Assembly (NCBI RefSeq): GCF_002101885.1
Contig: NZ_LQPS01000039.1
Coordinates: forward strand, 186,001 to 250,000
Length of the DNA stretch: 64,000 nt
Direction: 5' to 3'
Source of the DNA: Mycolicibacter senuensis
GTDB lineage: Bacteria; Actinomycetota; Actinomycetes; Mycobacteriales; Mycobacteriaceae
Shown: piece after piece, positions 18,819 to 31,668 of the stretch
Numbering within the stretch: the stretch's first letter is position 1
Layout of the letters: every line of letters begins with the position of its first letter
Made by a program: the position numbers and the translations under genes
Notes under the pieces: generated by a model
The model's database searches: none
Told to the model about the DNA's origin: nothing
What the model saw: only the letters and a program-made list of their open reading frames with translations

Positions 18819-20105
18819 TTATTCGTCTCCGGGAGACAAGGGGGACAACACCGTGGCGCCGTACCACTGACAGAGCAGCAGCGCGATCTCCACGTCGAGG
18901 CGGTCCTCGGCGATCGGGCGGCCGCGACGTTCGATCGCGCGCTGGACGCGGTACTTCATCGTGTTGACGTGGAAGTGCAGTTGCTCGCCGGCCGCCTTGA
19001 AGCTGGAACCGGTCCGCAGGAACACCCGCAGCGTGTCGCGGAGTCGCTCGTCGCCGTCGGTGGCGTGGGCCAGTGGCCCGAGCACCTCACCGACCCAGGC
19101 CCGTGCGGCGGCCACGTTGTCGCCGCCGAGCAGTGCCGCCGCCGACAGCCCCGGATCGGCTGCCGCGCTGACCCGGGAGACACCGGAGGCCACCGCCAGG
19201 GTGTGTACCGCCAGCGCCTGCTGGTGCGACCGGCGGAAACCCTCGACGCCGGGCAGCGGATCACCGATCGCCACCCAGGGCCCGCCGGGTGCGGTCTGCG
19301 CGCTGCAACGGATCTGTTCCACCGCATCGACTCCGGCGGCCGAGGCCAACGGGATCCAGGCCCACCCGGTGGTGCTGTCGGCCGGGATGAACAGCGGCGC
19401 CCCTTGACCCGCAAGCGATTCGGTGAGCTGTTTGACGAAACCTTCGGCGGCGGTGAGCTTGTCGCCGGCTGACTCCGGGTACCAGACGATCAGCGCGACG
19501 TGGGTTCGCCGCAGCGGATAGCGGATCGCGGTGGTCATGGCGTCGACGTCCAGACTCTCGTCGGCGAGGATCTCCCGGACCCGCAACGCGCGCACCGCGT
19601 TTCGGCTCTCCAGCCAGCGTTCGCGTTCGGCCTGGTAGACCGCGGACACCTGTTGCGACATCTCGTCGATGTAGCCGAACATCAGCGTCGACATCTCCGA
19701 GAGCACATCCAGGCGCAGGTCGGGATCCAGGTCGGCGGAACGGATCTCCTCCAGCACCACCCGCAGCGCCATCGAGTGGCCCAGCCGGTAGCCGCGCACC
19801 AGTGCGTTCACCGGCACCCCGCGCTGCGCCAGCCGGCGGGCATGCTCGAGCGCCACGGGCGGCGCGGCGATATCGGCCACCGGGATGTTGTGCCGGATCG
19901 CCGAGAAGTAGGTTTCGACGTTGGCGGCCACGGTTTCGTGCAGCAGCTGCAGCAGCGACGAATCCCCGGTCAGGTCCGGCGACTCCCTGGCGATCAGATC
20001 CTCGATCACCTGCGTGGTTTCGGCCAGGTGATCGTAGAGCCGCTGCGAGATTCCGATCGCGGCCTCGGCGACGGCGGTGTCGGCGGACGTGCTCGGCTCG
20101 GCCAT
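18819..20105 (-). CDS. PucR/CdaR-family transcriptional regulator
   Basis: 428 residues. The C-terminal helix-turn-helix typical of PucR proteins is clear: RDTLRVFLRTGSSFKAAGE then LHFHVNTMKYRVQRA. A central GGDEF-like CdaR region precedes it, and the N-terminal ~200 residues are a helical sensor-type domain (RRLAQRGVPVNALVRGYRLG) as in mycobacterial PucR-like regulators. ATG at 20105 lies 17 nt after the gatD stop. Because alkB follows on the same strand, it is a candidate regulator of alkane oxidation; the inducer is unknown. Confidence 0.85.
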   Translation of the reverse strand: MAEPSTSADTAVAEAAIGISQRLYDHLAETTQVIEDLIARESPDLTGDSSLLQLLHETVAANVETYFSAIRHNIPVADIAAPPVALEHARRLAQRGVPVNALVRGYRLGHSMALRVVLEEIRSADLDPDLRLDVLSEMSTLMFGYIDEMSQQVSAVYQAERERWLESRNAVRALRVREILADESLDVDAMTTAIRYPLRRTHVALIVWYPESAGDKLTAAEGFVKQLTESLAGQGAPLFIPADSTTGWAWIPLASAAGVDAVEQIRCSAQTAPGGPWVAIGDPLPGVEGFRRSHQQALAVHTLAVASGVSRVSAAADPGLSAAALLGGDNVAAARAWVGEVLGPLAHATDGDERLRDTLRVFLRTGSSFKAAGEQLHFHVNTMKYRVQRAIERRGRPIAEDRLDVEIALLLCQWYGATVLSPLSPGDE

Positions 20106-20122
20106 AGCCAGACCGTAGTCCG

Positions 20123-20839
20123 CTACTGGGCCCGGCGGGGCGCGGCCAGCCGCTCGCGGCGCAGCATCTCCACCTCGGGCAACTCCAGCGGCGCCAGTTC
20201 GCCGACCACCTTCGACAGCAGCAGGTCGGCCAGTTCGGGGTTGCGGGCCAGACACGGCCCGTGCAGATAGGTGGCCACGACGCTGCCCTGCACCGCGCCG
20301 TCGAATCCGTCGCCGGCCCGGTTGCCGGCGCCCTTGGTCACCTTGCTCAAAGGCGATGCGGCCGGACCCAGCACGGTGCCGCCGCGGTGGTTCTCGAAGC
20401 CGGTCAGCGGCTGCGTCAGCTCGGCCGGCAGCGGGTCTGCGACCACTTCGCCGATGGTGCGCGTCTGCTGCGGTGAGGTGGTCACATCCAGCAGGCCGAC
20501 GCCCTCGACGCGTTCTCCGGCCGAGGTCTCATACCAGGCCCCGAGCACTTGGACGGCCGCGCAGATCGCCAGGACCGGCGCCCCGCGTTCTGCGGCGCGC
20601 TGCAGGCCCGGGTAGCGGATCAGATGCCGGGTAGCCAGCCGCTGCGCGTAGTCCTCGGCGCCGCCGAGGGTGTAGAGGTCCAGCGACTCCGGCACCGGGT
20701 CGGCCAGGGTGATCTCGACGATCTCGGCGGCGATACCGCGCAGTGCCAGCCGCTGCCGCAGCACCACCGCGTTGCCGCCGTCGCCGTAGGTGCCCATCAC
20801 GTCGGGCAGCACCAGCCCGATCCGCACCGGATCAGCCAT
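20123..20839 (-). CDS. gatD: Lipid II glutamine amidotransferase subunit GatD
   Basis: 238 residues, counterpart of Rv3713 (cobQ2). CobB/CobQ-like glutamine amidotransferase that releases ammonia from glutamine for MurT, which amidates D-Glu of lipid II. The nucleophile Cys is in LAICAAVQVLG and the partner His in ATYLHGPCLARNPE. ATG at 20839 shares one base with the murT stop (TGATG). The product is needed for substrates usable by peptidoglycan cross-linking enzymes, and the gene pair is essential in related bacteria. Confidence 0.92.
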   Translation of the reverse strand: MADPVRIGLVLPDVMGTYGDGGNAVVLRQRLALRGIAAEIVEITLADPVPESLDLYTLGGAEDYAQRLATRHLIRYPGLQRAAERGAPVLAICAAVQVLGAWYETSAGERVEGVGLLDVTTSPQQTRTIGEVVADPLPAELTQPLTGFENHRGGTVLGPAASPLSKVTKGAGNRAGDGFDGAVQGSVVATYLHGPCLARNPELADLLLSKVVGELAPLELPEVEMLRRERLAAPRRAQ

Positions 20840-22059
20840 CACCCCAACCTCCGCTGCAGCTGTAAGAACGCGGTGTAGTTGGCGACGACCTCGACCGGCC
20901 CGGGTGGGCAGGAGGCGATCGCGGCGAGGGTGTCGTGCACCAGGGTGTGCTGCACACCGGCGTAGCCGAGTCGCACCGCCAGATCGGTGCCGCGCTCGCC
21001 GGCGGCCACCACCGCCACCCCTTCGAAGTGCTCGAACCGCACATCCCACAGCCAGGACAGGTCTTCGCCGTCGGGCACCTGCCCGTTGACGGCGATCACC
21101 ACCCCGGCGGCGTGGTGGTCGACCATCGACAGCGCCTCCTGCCAGCCTGCCGGGTTCTTGGCCAGCAGCATGCGCACGGTGTGCTCGCCGACCTGCACCG
21201 ACTTGTAGCGCCCGGCCACCTCATCGACGGCGGAGACCGCGGCGACGGCCTTGACCGGGTCGGCGCCCAGGGCGACCGCAGCGGCGACGGCCTGGGCGGC
21301 GTTGCCGCGGTTGACGGTGCCAGGCAGGGCCAGCCGCATCGGCAGCACCAGCCCGTCGGGTCCGTACAGCGAGTCGTCGTCGAACCACCACTGCGGGGTG
21401 GGCCGGACGAAGTCGCATCCGGTGGAGGACCAGTGGCCGTCGCGCCGGTCGATCACCTCGCCGCTGCGCGGGCAGCTGACCGAGTCGCCCGCCCACCCGA
21501 CGCCGGCGGCCACCCACACCACGTCGGGACAGTCGTAGGCGGCCGAGGTCATCAGGATGTCGTCACAGTTGGCGACCACGATCGTCTGCGGATGCCGGGC
21601 CAGGCCGGTGCGCAGTGCGCGTTCCACCGCGTTGATCTCCCCGACCCGGTCCAGCTGGTCCCGCGACAGGTTCAGCAGCACCACCACCGCCGGCGACACC
21701 GCGTCGGCCACGTGCGGCACATGCATCTCGTCGACCTCGAGCGCGGCCAGCCCAGCGGTGCGGTCGGCGGCCAGCGCCGCCACCAGCCCGGCGTCCATAT
21801 TGGCGCCCTCGGCGTTGGTGGCGACCGGGCCCAGGTCGCGCAGCGCGGCCGCGATCATCCGGGTCGTGGTGGACTTGCCGTTGGTGCCGGTGACCACGAC
21901 GCTGCGCCGCCCGGTGCCGAGCTGACGCAGGATCGAGCGGTCCAGCGTCATCGCGACCAGGCCGCCGATCATCGCGCCGGCGCCGCGGCCGGTGATGCGA
22001 GAGGCCCAGCGGGCGCTTGCTCCGGCGGCCAGCGCGAGGCGTCCACGGGCGGTGATCAC
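20839..22059 (-). CDS. murT: Lipid II isoglutaminyl synthase subunit MurT
   Basis: 406 residues, counterpart of Rv3712. Mur-ligase fold: ATP-binding loop GTNGKSTTTRM at about residue 59, central NCDDILM region, and the C-terminal MurT-specific domain (DUF1727) with DVRFEHFEGV. It activates the D-Glu alpha-carboxylate of lipid II for amidation with GatD. In described MurT proteins a Cys4 zinc ribbon interrupts the Mur fold; here the corresponding stretch reads SCPRSG and STGCDF, so only two of four positions are Cys. Transcribed with gatD and divergent from the exonuclease gene with 132 bp between them. Confidence 0.92.
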   Translation of the reverse strand: MITARGRLALAAGASARWASRITGRGAGAMIGGLVAMTLDRSILRQLGTGRRSVVVTGTNGKSTTTRMIAAALRDLGPVATNAEGANMDAGLVAALAADRTAGLAALEVDEMHVPHVADAVSPAVVVLLNLSRDQLDRVGEINAVERALRTGLARHPQTIVVANCDDILMTSAAYDCPDVVWVAAGVGWAGDSVSCPRSGEVIDRRDGHWSSTGCDFVRPTPQWWFDDDSLYGPDGLVLPMRLALPGTVNRGNAAQAVAAAVALGADPVKAVAAVSAVDEVAGRYKSVQVGEHTVRMLLAKNPAGWQEALSMVDHHAAGVVIAVNGQVPDGEDLSWLWDVRFEHFEGVAVVAAGERGTDLAVRLGYAGVQHTLVHDTLAAIASCPPGPVEVVANYTAFLQLQRRLG

Positions 22060-22191
22060 CCGACGAGTTTAGGGGCGACCACAAGCGCGGTGTTCGCGCC
22101 GGGCGCACCGGGTCGCCCCGCGACCGATTGAGTCGCCGACACGAGCCCTCGCCGACCGCTATCGGTCACCCCGGCATGCCATTCTCATGGC

Positions 22192-23190
22192 ATGAGTGCG
22201 CTGTGGGGGCGCCCGGCCCGCGAACCCGGCGACGGCTGGGTGGTCGTCGACGTCGAGACATCGGGGTTCCGGCCCGGGCAGGCCCGCGTGCTCAGCCTCG
22301 CCGCCCTGGCGCTCGACGCCGACGGGCGAATCGAGAAATCGGTGTCGCACCTGGTCAACCCGGGCACCGATCCGGGTCCCACCCACGTGCACGGGCTGAC
22401 CGCGGAGATGCTGGCGGGCCAACCGCAGTTCGCCGACGTCGTCGACGAGGTCGCGGCGCTGTTGGAGGGGCGCACCCTGGTGGCGCACAACGTGGCGTTC
22501 GACTACACGTTCCTGGCGGCCGAGGCCGAGATGGCCGGCGCTGAACTGCCCGTCGACTCGGTGATGTGCACGCTGGAGCTGACCCGCCGGCTGGATCTGG
22601 GCCTGGCCAACCTGCGGTTGCAGACGCTGGCCGCGCACTGGGGTGTGGTGCAGACCAGGGCGCACGACGCGCTCGACGACGCCCGAGTGCTAGCCGGAGT
22701 GTTGCAGCCGGCCCTGCAGCGGGCCCGGGAGCGCGATGTGTGGCTGCCGGTTCGGCCGGTGACCCGGCGCCGGTGGCCCAACGGCCGGGTCACCCATGAA
22801 GAGCTGCGGCCGCTGAAGGCGCTGGCGTCGCGGATGGCGTGCGCCTACCTCAACCCGGGCCGCTACGTGCGAGGACGCCCGCTGGTGCAGGGCATGCGGG
22901 TGGCGCTGTCGGCGGAATGCACCCGCACCCACGAGGAGCTCGTCGAACGGATCTTGCACGCGGGGCTGGCCTACAGCGACGTCGTGGACACCAACACCTC
23001 GCTGGTGATCTGCAACAACGACCGCCCGGAGCAGGGTAAGGGCTACCAGGCGCGGGAACTCGGGGTGCCCACGGTCTCCGACGAGCAGTTCATGGCCTGC
23101 GTCGACGGCGTGGGCGGGGTCGTCGGAGGCACCGACATCGAGCAGTTCGTCGACACCGGCCCGGCCGGTGAACAGATCTCGCTGTTCTGA
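22192..23190 (+). CDS. DnaQ-like 3'-5' exonuclease with BRCT domain (Rv3711c type)
   Basis: 332 residues. DEDD exonuclease: Exo I VVDVETSGF (residue ~18), Exo II HNVAFDYTFL (~101), Exo III HDALDDARV (~157), so it is DEDDh. Residues ~235-310 form a BRCT-like domain (GMRVALSAEC to GYQARELGVP). The last five residues, QISLF, match a sliding-clamp binding motif (Q-x-x-L-F). It may act in repair or as a polymerase-associated proofreader; in mycobacteria main proofreading is attributed to the DnaE1 PHP domain. ATG at 22192. It converges on leuA, 12 nt apart. Confidence 0.9.
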   Translation: MSALWGRPAREPGDGWVVVDVETSGFRPGQARVLSLAALALDADGRIEKSVSHLVNPGTDPGPTHVHGLTAEMLAGQPQFADVVDEVAALLEGRTLVAHNVAFDYTFLAAEAEMAGAELPVDSVMCTLELTRRLDLGLANLRLQTLAAHWGVVQTRAHDALDDARVLAGVLQPALQRARERDVWLPVRPVTRRRWPNGRVTHEELRPLKALASRMACAYLNPGRYVRGRPLVQGMRVALSAECTRTHEELVERILHAGLAYSDVVDTNTSLVICNNDRPEQGKGYQARELGVPTVSDEQFMACVDGVGGVVGGTDIEQFVDTGPAGEQISLF

Positions 23191-23202
23191 GGACCCCGGG
23201 AC

Positions 23203-25149
<1,947 letters not shown>

Positions 25150-25252
25150 CGCGCTCAGACGGCTGTTGCGGAAAACGGCCCCGGGCGCAGCGTCAGCGCA
25201 CAAAGCCGCTTCCCCTATTCTGGGACGAGCCCATCCGAGGGAGGGATGAATA

Positions 25253-27571
<2,319 letters not shown>

Positions 27572-27594
27572 CCCGGCGGCTTTGGGCGCCGAAC

Positions 27595-28782
27595 GTGCAC
27601 CGGCTGCGAAGGATCGCGACGAATGTCGCGGTGATTGCACGCTCGGCGGGGTGTATGGCCCTGGCCGCACTGGTGACGGCACCGTTGGTCGCGCACGCCG
27701 AACCGCCCGCGCCGATCCCGCGTCCGGTGTGGTGGCCATTGGCCGAAGGTCAGGTGGTCCGCATCGGCCCGAGCGCGGGAACCGGCACGCTCACCGGTGA
27801 TTACGGCATCGGCGCGACCGATCTGTGCGAGTTCATGGAGTTCCCCAGCGCGATGCTGCAGATCTGCGGGGACAGCTTCGCCGGCCAGGGTGTGGGGTTC
27901 GGCGGCTGGTACTCGCCGATCGCACTGCGGCTCGATCCGGATTCGGTCGACGACTCCGCCGGGGTGCGCCACACCGGTGTGCTCGGCGTGGACAGGCCGC
28001 TGCTGGCCGACCCGTCGCCGGCCGGCAGCACGCAACTGCCGGCCGGGGTGGTCTCGATCAACCGCACCAACTACCTGATGGTGACCACCGCCAAGATGCT
28101 GGTGCCGCAGACGTCGCGGCTGGTGAAAGCCGATCCGGCACAACCGGGTTGGCCGACGGTGCCGGGCTCGGTGCGGGCTGCCTCCCACCAGGATTTCGGC
28201 CAGTCCCAGATCAGTGGCTACTACGATCCGGTCCCGGCCCCCGACTCGGTCACCGGCTGGGTGTACGTCGTGGCCAACAACTTCGACCGCAGCGCGTCGG
28301 TGACGCTGTACCGGGTCACCCCGGACAAGTTCACCGACCGGTCGGCATGGCAGGGCTGGTCGGCCGACAAGGGCTGGGGGCATAAGCCCACGCCGTTGTG
28401 GAACGACCAGATCGGCGAGCTCAGCCTGCGCCAGGTCGACGGCAAGCCGGTGTTGTCCTACTTCAACGGCACCACCGGGAACATGGAGGTGCGGGTGGCC
28501 TACGAGCCGACGGGGTTGGGAACCGCCCCGGTGACCACGGTGGTGCAGCACGCCGAGTGGCCGGACCCGCCGGTGCCGGTGGAGACGCTGCCGTCGCCGT
28601 TCGACAACCGACTGGCCCAGCCCTACGGCGGCTACATCTCACCGGGATCGACGCTGGACGAGTTGCGGGTCTTCGTCAGCCAGTGGAACAACAGCGAGCC
28701 GTGGGCCCGGGCGCCGTATCGGGTGATCCAGTTCGCGGTCAATCCGTTCAAGCCGTGGTCGGCCGGCATCGTTCATAGCTGA
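27595..28782 (+). CDS. Exported DUF4185-like protein (Rv3707c type)
   Basis: 395 residues, in the position of Rv3707c. The N-terminus RRIATNVAVIARS plus a hydrophobic stretch ending in VAHAEPP is a signal peptide. The mature domain is Trp/Gly/Asp-rich with repeated beta segments (FMEFPSAMLQICGDSFAG, GYYDPVPAPDSVTGWVYVV), as in the DUF4185 family, probably a five-bladed propeller. No catalytic residues can be named. GTG at 27595 lies 23 nt after the asd stop; the gene may read through from ask-asd but has no obvious metabolic link. Confidence 0.75.
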   Translation: MHRLRRIATNVAVIARSAGCMALAALVTAPLVAHAEPPAPIPRPVWWPLAEGQVVRIGPSAGTGTLTGDYGIGATDLCEFMEFPSAMLQICGDSFAGQGVGFGGWYSPIALRLDPDSVDDSAGVRHTGVLGVDRPLLADPSPAGSTQLPAGVVSINRTNYLMVTTAKMLVPQTSRLVKADPAQPGWPTVPGSVRAASHQDFGQSQISGYYDPVPAPDSVTGWVYVVANNFDRSASVTLYRVTPDKFTDRSAWQGWSADKGWGHKPTPLWNDQIGELSLRQVDGKPVLSYFNGTTGNMEVRVAYEPTGLGTAPVTTVVQHAEWPDPPVPVETLPSPFDNRLAQPYGGYISPGSTLDELRVFVSQWNNSEPWARAPYRVIQFAVNPFKPWSAGIVHS

Positions 28783-28826
28783 CGCATAGCCGGCACCTAG
28801 CGGTCGGGGGTGGTTGCCCACGCACC

Positions 28827-29198
28827 ATGTCAACCATGAGCGAAACACCCGAAACCACGACACCCCCGGCCACACCGCCCGGGCCCGTCGAGCCGAAGCC
28901 GTACTGGGTCTATCGGCTCGCCGCCTGGGTGGCCATCGTCGCCGGGGTGGTCTTCATCGTCTCGTCGATCTTCTTCGCCGGGGTGTGGGCCAGTAAGGGC
29001 GGCCCGCGCGGGCATCACTGCCACCACGGGCCGCATCACGGCGCGATGTTCCACAAGGGCTTCCACGACGGTCCCCGGCAGGGCCCCCACCACGGCCCGG
29101 GCCGGATGGGGCCGCCGACGGGTCCGGAAACCGCGGGTCCCGGCGAGGTTCCGCCGTCGGTCTCGCGGCCCGCGCCACCGCCGCCGCCGGGCCGGTAA
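28827..29198 (+). CDS. His-rich small membrane protein A
   Basis: 123 residues. A Pro/Thr-rich N-terminus, one transmembrane helix (residues ~31-54, AAWVAIVAGVVFIVSSIFF) and a C-terminal tail packed with His and Gly (GHHCHHGPHHGAMFHKGFHDG) then Pro. By position and composition it matches the Rv3706c/Rv3705A type of Pro-rich mycobacterial proteins. The His cluster with one Cys suggests metal binding, which is untested. A close paralogue follows at 29277. ATG at 28827 has only a distant G-rich stretch upstream. Confidence 0.7.
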   Translation: MSTMSETPETTTPPATPPGPVEPKPYWVYRLAAWVAIVAGVVFIVSSIFFAGVWASKGGPRGHHCHHGPHHGAMFHKGFHDGPRQGPHHGPGRMGPPTGPETAGPGEVPPSVSRPAPPPPPGR

Positions 29199-29215
29199 GC
29201 CCCGGCCACGATCAA

Positions 29216-29249
29216 CCAGCCGCCGCCCCTCCCGAAGGGCGGCGGCTGG
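29216..29249 (+). terminator. 13-bp perfect stem-loop
   Basis: Bases 29216-29228 and 29237-29249 are complementary over 13 bp, GC-rich, with an 8-nt loop. It lies 17 nt after the stop of the first His-rich gene and before the second. No T-run follows. A partial terminator or mRNA-stabilising stem are both possible. Confidence 0.65.
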
Positions 29250-29276
29250 CGTCGTTGTCAGGCATGATTGGGCGAT

Positions 29277-29633
29277 ATGACCGAAACACCTGCACCGAAG
29301 CCGCCGCCACCGCCGCCACCGGCAGCACCGGCGGCCAAACCGAACCGGCTGTACCAGGCCGCAGCGTGGGTGGTGATCGTCGCCGGGACCGTGTTCATCG
29401 CCGCGGTGATCTTCTGCGCCGGCAGCTACCTCAGCAACGGCGGTTGGGGCGGACACCATCACGGGCATTGCATGATGCACCACGGTCCGCCCATGGGCCC
29501 CGGTTCCGGGCCCGCCGACCACGGCAAGGAACCGGGCTGGCCGGGGTTCCGCCCCGCCGGCCCGGGTAACCCGCCGGGTGGACCGCTCGGTCCGCCGCCG
29601 GGACCGCCGCCGGCGGCACCGCCGCACCGGTAG
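29277..29633 (+). CDS. His-rich small membrane protein B
   Basis: 118 residues, paralogue of the gene at 28827: MTETP start, Pro-rich N-terminus, a single membrane helix (AAWVVIVAGTVFIAAVIFCAG), then WGGHHHGHCMMHHGPPMG and a Pro/Gly tail. The HHHGHC and MMHH groups are plausible copper or zinc ligands; this is composition only. ATG at 29277 is used rather than an in-frame TTG three codons earlier because it gives the same MTETP/MSETP start as its paralogue. The pair probably arose by tandem duplication. Confidence 0.7.
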   Translation: MTETPAPKPPPPPPPAAPAAKPNRLYQAAAWVVIVAGTVFIAAVIFCAGSYLSNGGWGGHHHGHCMMHHGPPMGPGSGPADHGKEPGWPGFRPAGPGNPPGGPLGPPPGPPPAAPPHR

Positions 29634-29655
29634 TTCCCAGCAGACCCGCTGAGTG

Positions 29656-29700
29656 TGCGGTTTCCTACGCCTCGCATGGCGAGCTGCGCGGGAAACCGCA
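29656..29700 (+). repeat. Hairpin between His-rich gene and catalase
   Basis: TGCGGTTTCC (29656-29665) and GGAAACCGCA (29691-29700) are a perfect 10-bp inverted repeat, with a shorter CTCGC/GCGAG stem inside. It begins 23 nt after the stop of the second His-rich gene and probably ends that transcript. The catalase promoter and its AGGAG site lie in the 55 bp that follow. Confidence 0.5.
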
Positions 29701-29755
29701 ACCTCGCGGGCCCCTTTGAGCCGAAATCCTTTGAGCGAAAGAGGAGACCTGACCG

Positions 29756-31204
29756 ATGGCCGAGCACCACACCACCACCGAGGCCGGCGCCCCGGCGCCC
29801 AGCGACACCGACGCGCTGACGATCGGCCCGGACGGCCCGATCCTGCTGCAGGACCACTATCTGCTCGAGCAGATGGCGATGTTCAACCGGGAGCGCACCC
29901 CGGAACGTCAGCCGCACGCCAAGGGGGGCGGGGCGTTCGGGCACCTCGAGGTGACTGCTGACGTCAGCGCCTACACCAGGGCGGCCGTGTTCCAGGCGGG
30001 GGTCAAAACCGAGATGCTGGCCCGGTTCTCCACGGTCGCCGGCGAACGCGGCAGCCCCGACACCTGGCGTGACGTGCGTGGTTTCGCGCTCAAGTTCTAT
30101 ACCACCGAGGGCAACTTCGACATCGTCGGCAACAACACCCCGGTCTTCTTCTTCCGGGACCCGATGAAGTTCCAGCACTTCATTCGTTCCCAAAAACGTT
30201 TGGTGGCAAGCAATCTGCGTGACCACCACATGCAGTGGGACTTCTGGACGCTCAGCCCGGAATCGGCGCATCAGGTCACCTACCTGATGGGTGACCGCGG
30301 TCTGCCGAAATCCTGGCGGCACATGAACGGCTACGGCAGCCACACCTACAGTTGGAGCAACGCCGCCGGTGAGATCTTCTGGGTGAAGTACCACTTCATC
30401 AGCGACCAGGGTGTCGAGAACCTCAGCCAGCAAGACGGCGAGCGGCTCGCCGGCGCCGACGCGGACTACCACCAGCGGGATCTCTACGATGCGATCGAAC
30501 GCGGCGACCATCCCAGCTGGGCGGTGAAGGTGCAGATCATGCCGTTCGAGGACGCCAAGACCTACCGGCTCAACCCGTTCGATCTCACCAAGGTGTGGCC
30601 GCATGCCGACTACCCGCTGATCGACGTCGGGCGTTTCACCCTGGATCGCAACGTCAGCGACTATCACAACGAGATCGAGCAGGCGGCCTTCGAGCCGAGC
30701 AACACGGTGCCCGGCACCGGGCTGAGCCCGGACAAGATGCTGTTGGCCCGCGGCTTCTCCTACGCCGACGCCCACCGGGCCCGGATCGGGACCAACTACA
30801 ACCAGTTGCCGGTCAACGCGCCGAAGACCGACGTGCACGCCTACTCCAAGGACGGCGCCATGCGGTTCCGCAACGCGACCGACCCGGTGTACGCGCCGAA
30901 CTCGGTCGGCGGCCCGGTCGCCGACCCGGCCCGCGCCGCCGAAGTGCGGTGGCATGCCGACGGCGACATGGTGCGCGCGGCGTACACGCTGCGTGACGAT
31001 GACGACGACTTCGGGCAGGCCGGCACCCTGGTCCGTCACGTGTTCGACGAAGAGCAGCGGAAACGGTTGGCCGCCAACATCATCGGCCATGCCTCCGCCG
31101 GCGTTCGCGAGCCGGTGCTGTCCCGGGTGTTCGAGTACTGGCGCAACGTCGATGAGGATCTGGGGCGCGAGGTGGAGGCCGGGGTGCGGGCCAACCTTGG
31201 CTGA
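29756..31204 (+). CDS. katA: Monofunctional haem catalase
   Basis: 482 residues, the length of small-subunit clade 3 catalases. Breaks down hydrogen peroxide in the cytoplasm. The distal His is His54 in [10 protein letters not shown], the distal Asn is in [10 protein letters not shown], and the proximal haem ligand Tyr is in [14 protein letters not shown] (R-x-F-x-Y). AGGAG precedes the ATG. M. tuberculosis has only the bifunctional KatG, so this gene is an addition to the conserved block, inserted with ohr between the His-rich pair and the PknH-sensor-like gene. Confidence 0.94.
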   Translation: MAEHHTTTEAGAPAPSDTDALTIGPDGPILLQDHYLLEQMAMFNRERTPERQPHAKGGGAFGHLEVTADVSAYTRAAVFQAGVKTEMLARFSTVAGERGSPDTWRDVRGFALKFYTTEGNFDIVGNNTPVFFFRDPMKFQHFIRSQKRLVASNLRDHHMQWDFWTLSPESAHQVTYLMGDRGLPKSWRHMNGYGSHTYSWSNAAGEIFWVKYHFISDQGVENLSQQDGERLAGADADYHQRDLYDAIERGDHPSWAVKVQIMPFEDAKTYRLNPFDLTKVWPHADYPLIDVGRFTLDRNVSDYHNEIEQAAFEPSNTVPGTGLSPDKMLLARGFSYADAHRARIGTNYNQLPVNAPKTDVHAYSKDGAMRFRNATDPVYAPNSVGGPVADPARAAEVRWHADGDMVRAAYTLRDDDDDFGQAGTLVRHVFDEEQRKRLAANIIGHASAGVREPVLSRVFEYWRNVDEDLGREVEAGVRANLG

Positions 31205-31235
31205 CGGCGGACCGCCGGCCTGGCATGATCGAGCC

Positions 31236-31667
31236 ATGAGCATCAAAGTCGTTTTCGCCACCGAGTCGACCGCGACCGGCGGTGGCCGAGACGGCCACGT
31301 CCGCTCGGCGACCGGCCGAATCGACCTGGACACCCGCCCGCCCCGCGAGTTGGGCGGCGACGGTGCGGGCACCAACCCCGAGGAGCTGTTCTCCGCGGCC
31401 TACGCGGCGTGTTTCCTGGGCGCGCTACGGCTGGTGGCGCGCCGGTCCGCCGTCGCCCTGGACGACGCCACCGACGTCACCGTCCAGGTCGCGCTGGGCA
31501 AGGATGTCGCCACCGAGGAGTTCGCCCTGACCGGCACCATCATCGGGAATCTGCCCGGGCTGGCGCAGGCCATCGCCGACGACCTGATGGCCCAGGCCCA
31601 CGAGGTGTGCCCGTACTCGAGAGCCACCCGCGGAAACGCCGAGTTCATCGTCTCGGCGAAGGTGTAG
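31236..31667 (+). CDS. ohr: Organic hydroperoxide reductase Ohr
   Basis: 143 residues, OsmC/Ohr family, near the usual 140. Reduces organic and lipid hydroperoxides using a Cys pair: AACFLGAL (peroxidatic) and EVCPYSRATRGN (resolving). Ohr-type features GGDGAGTNPEELF and the Arg-bearing loop are present. ATG at 31236 follows the catalase stop by 31 nt, so the two are probably one operon covering both hydrogen peroxide and organic peroxides. No OhrR-type regulator gene is adjacent. Confidence 0.93.
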   Translation: MSIKVVFATESTATGGGRDGHVRSATGRIDLDTRPPRELGGDGAGTNPEELFSAAYAACFLGALRLVARRSAVALDDATDVTVQVALGKDVATEEFALTGTIIGNLPGLAQAIADDLMAQAHEVCPYSRATRGNAEFIVSAKV

Positions 31668-31668
31668 C

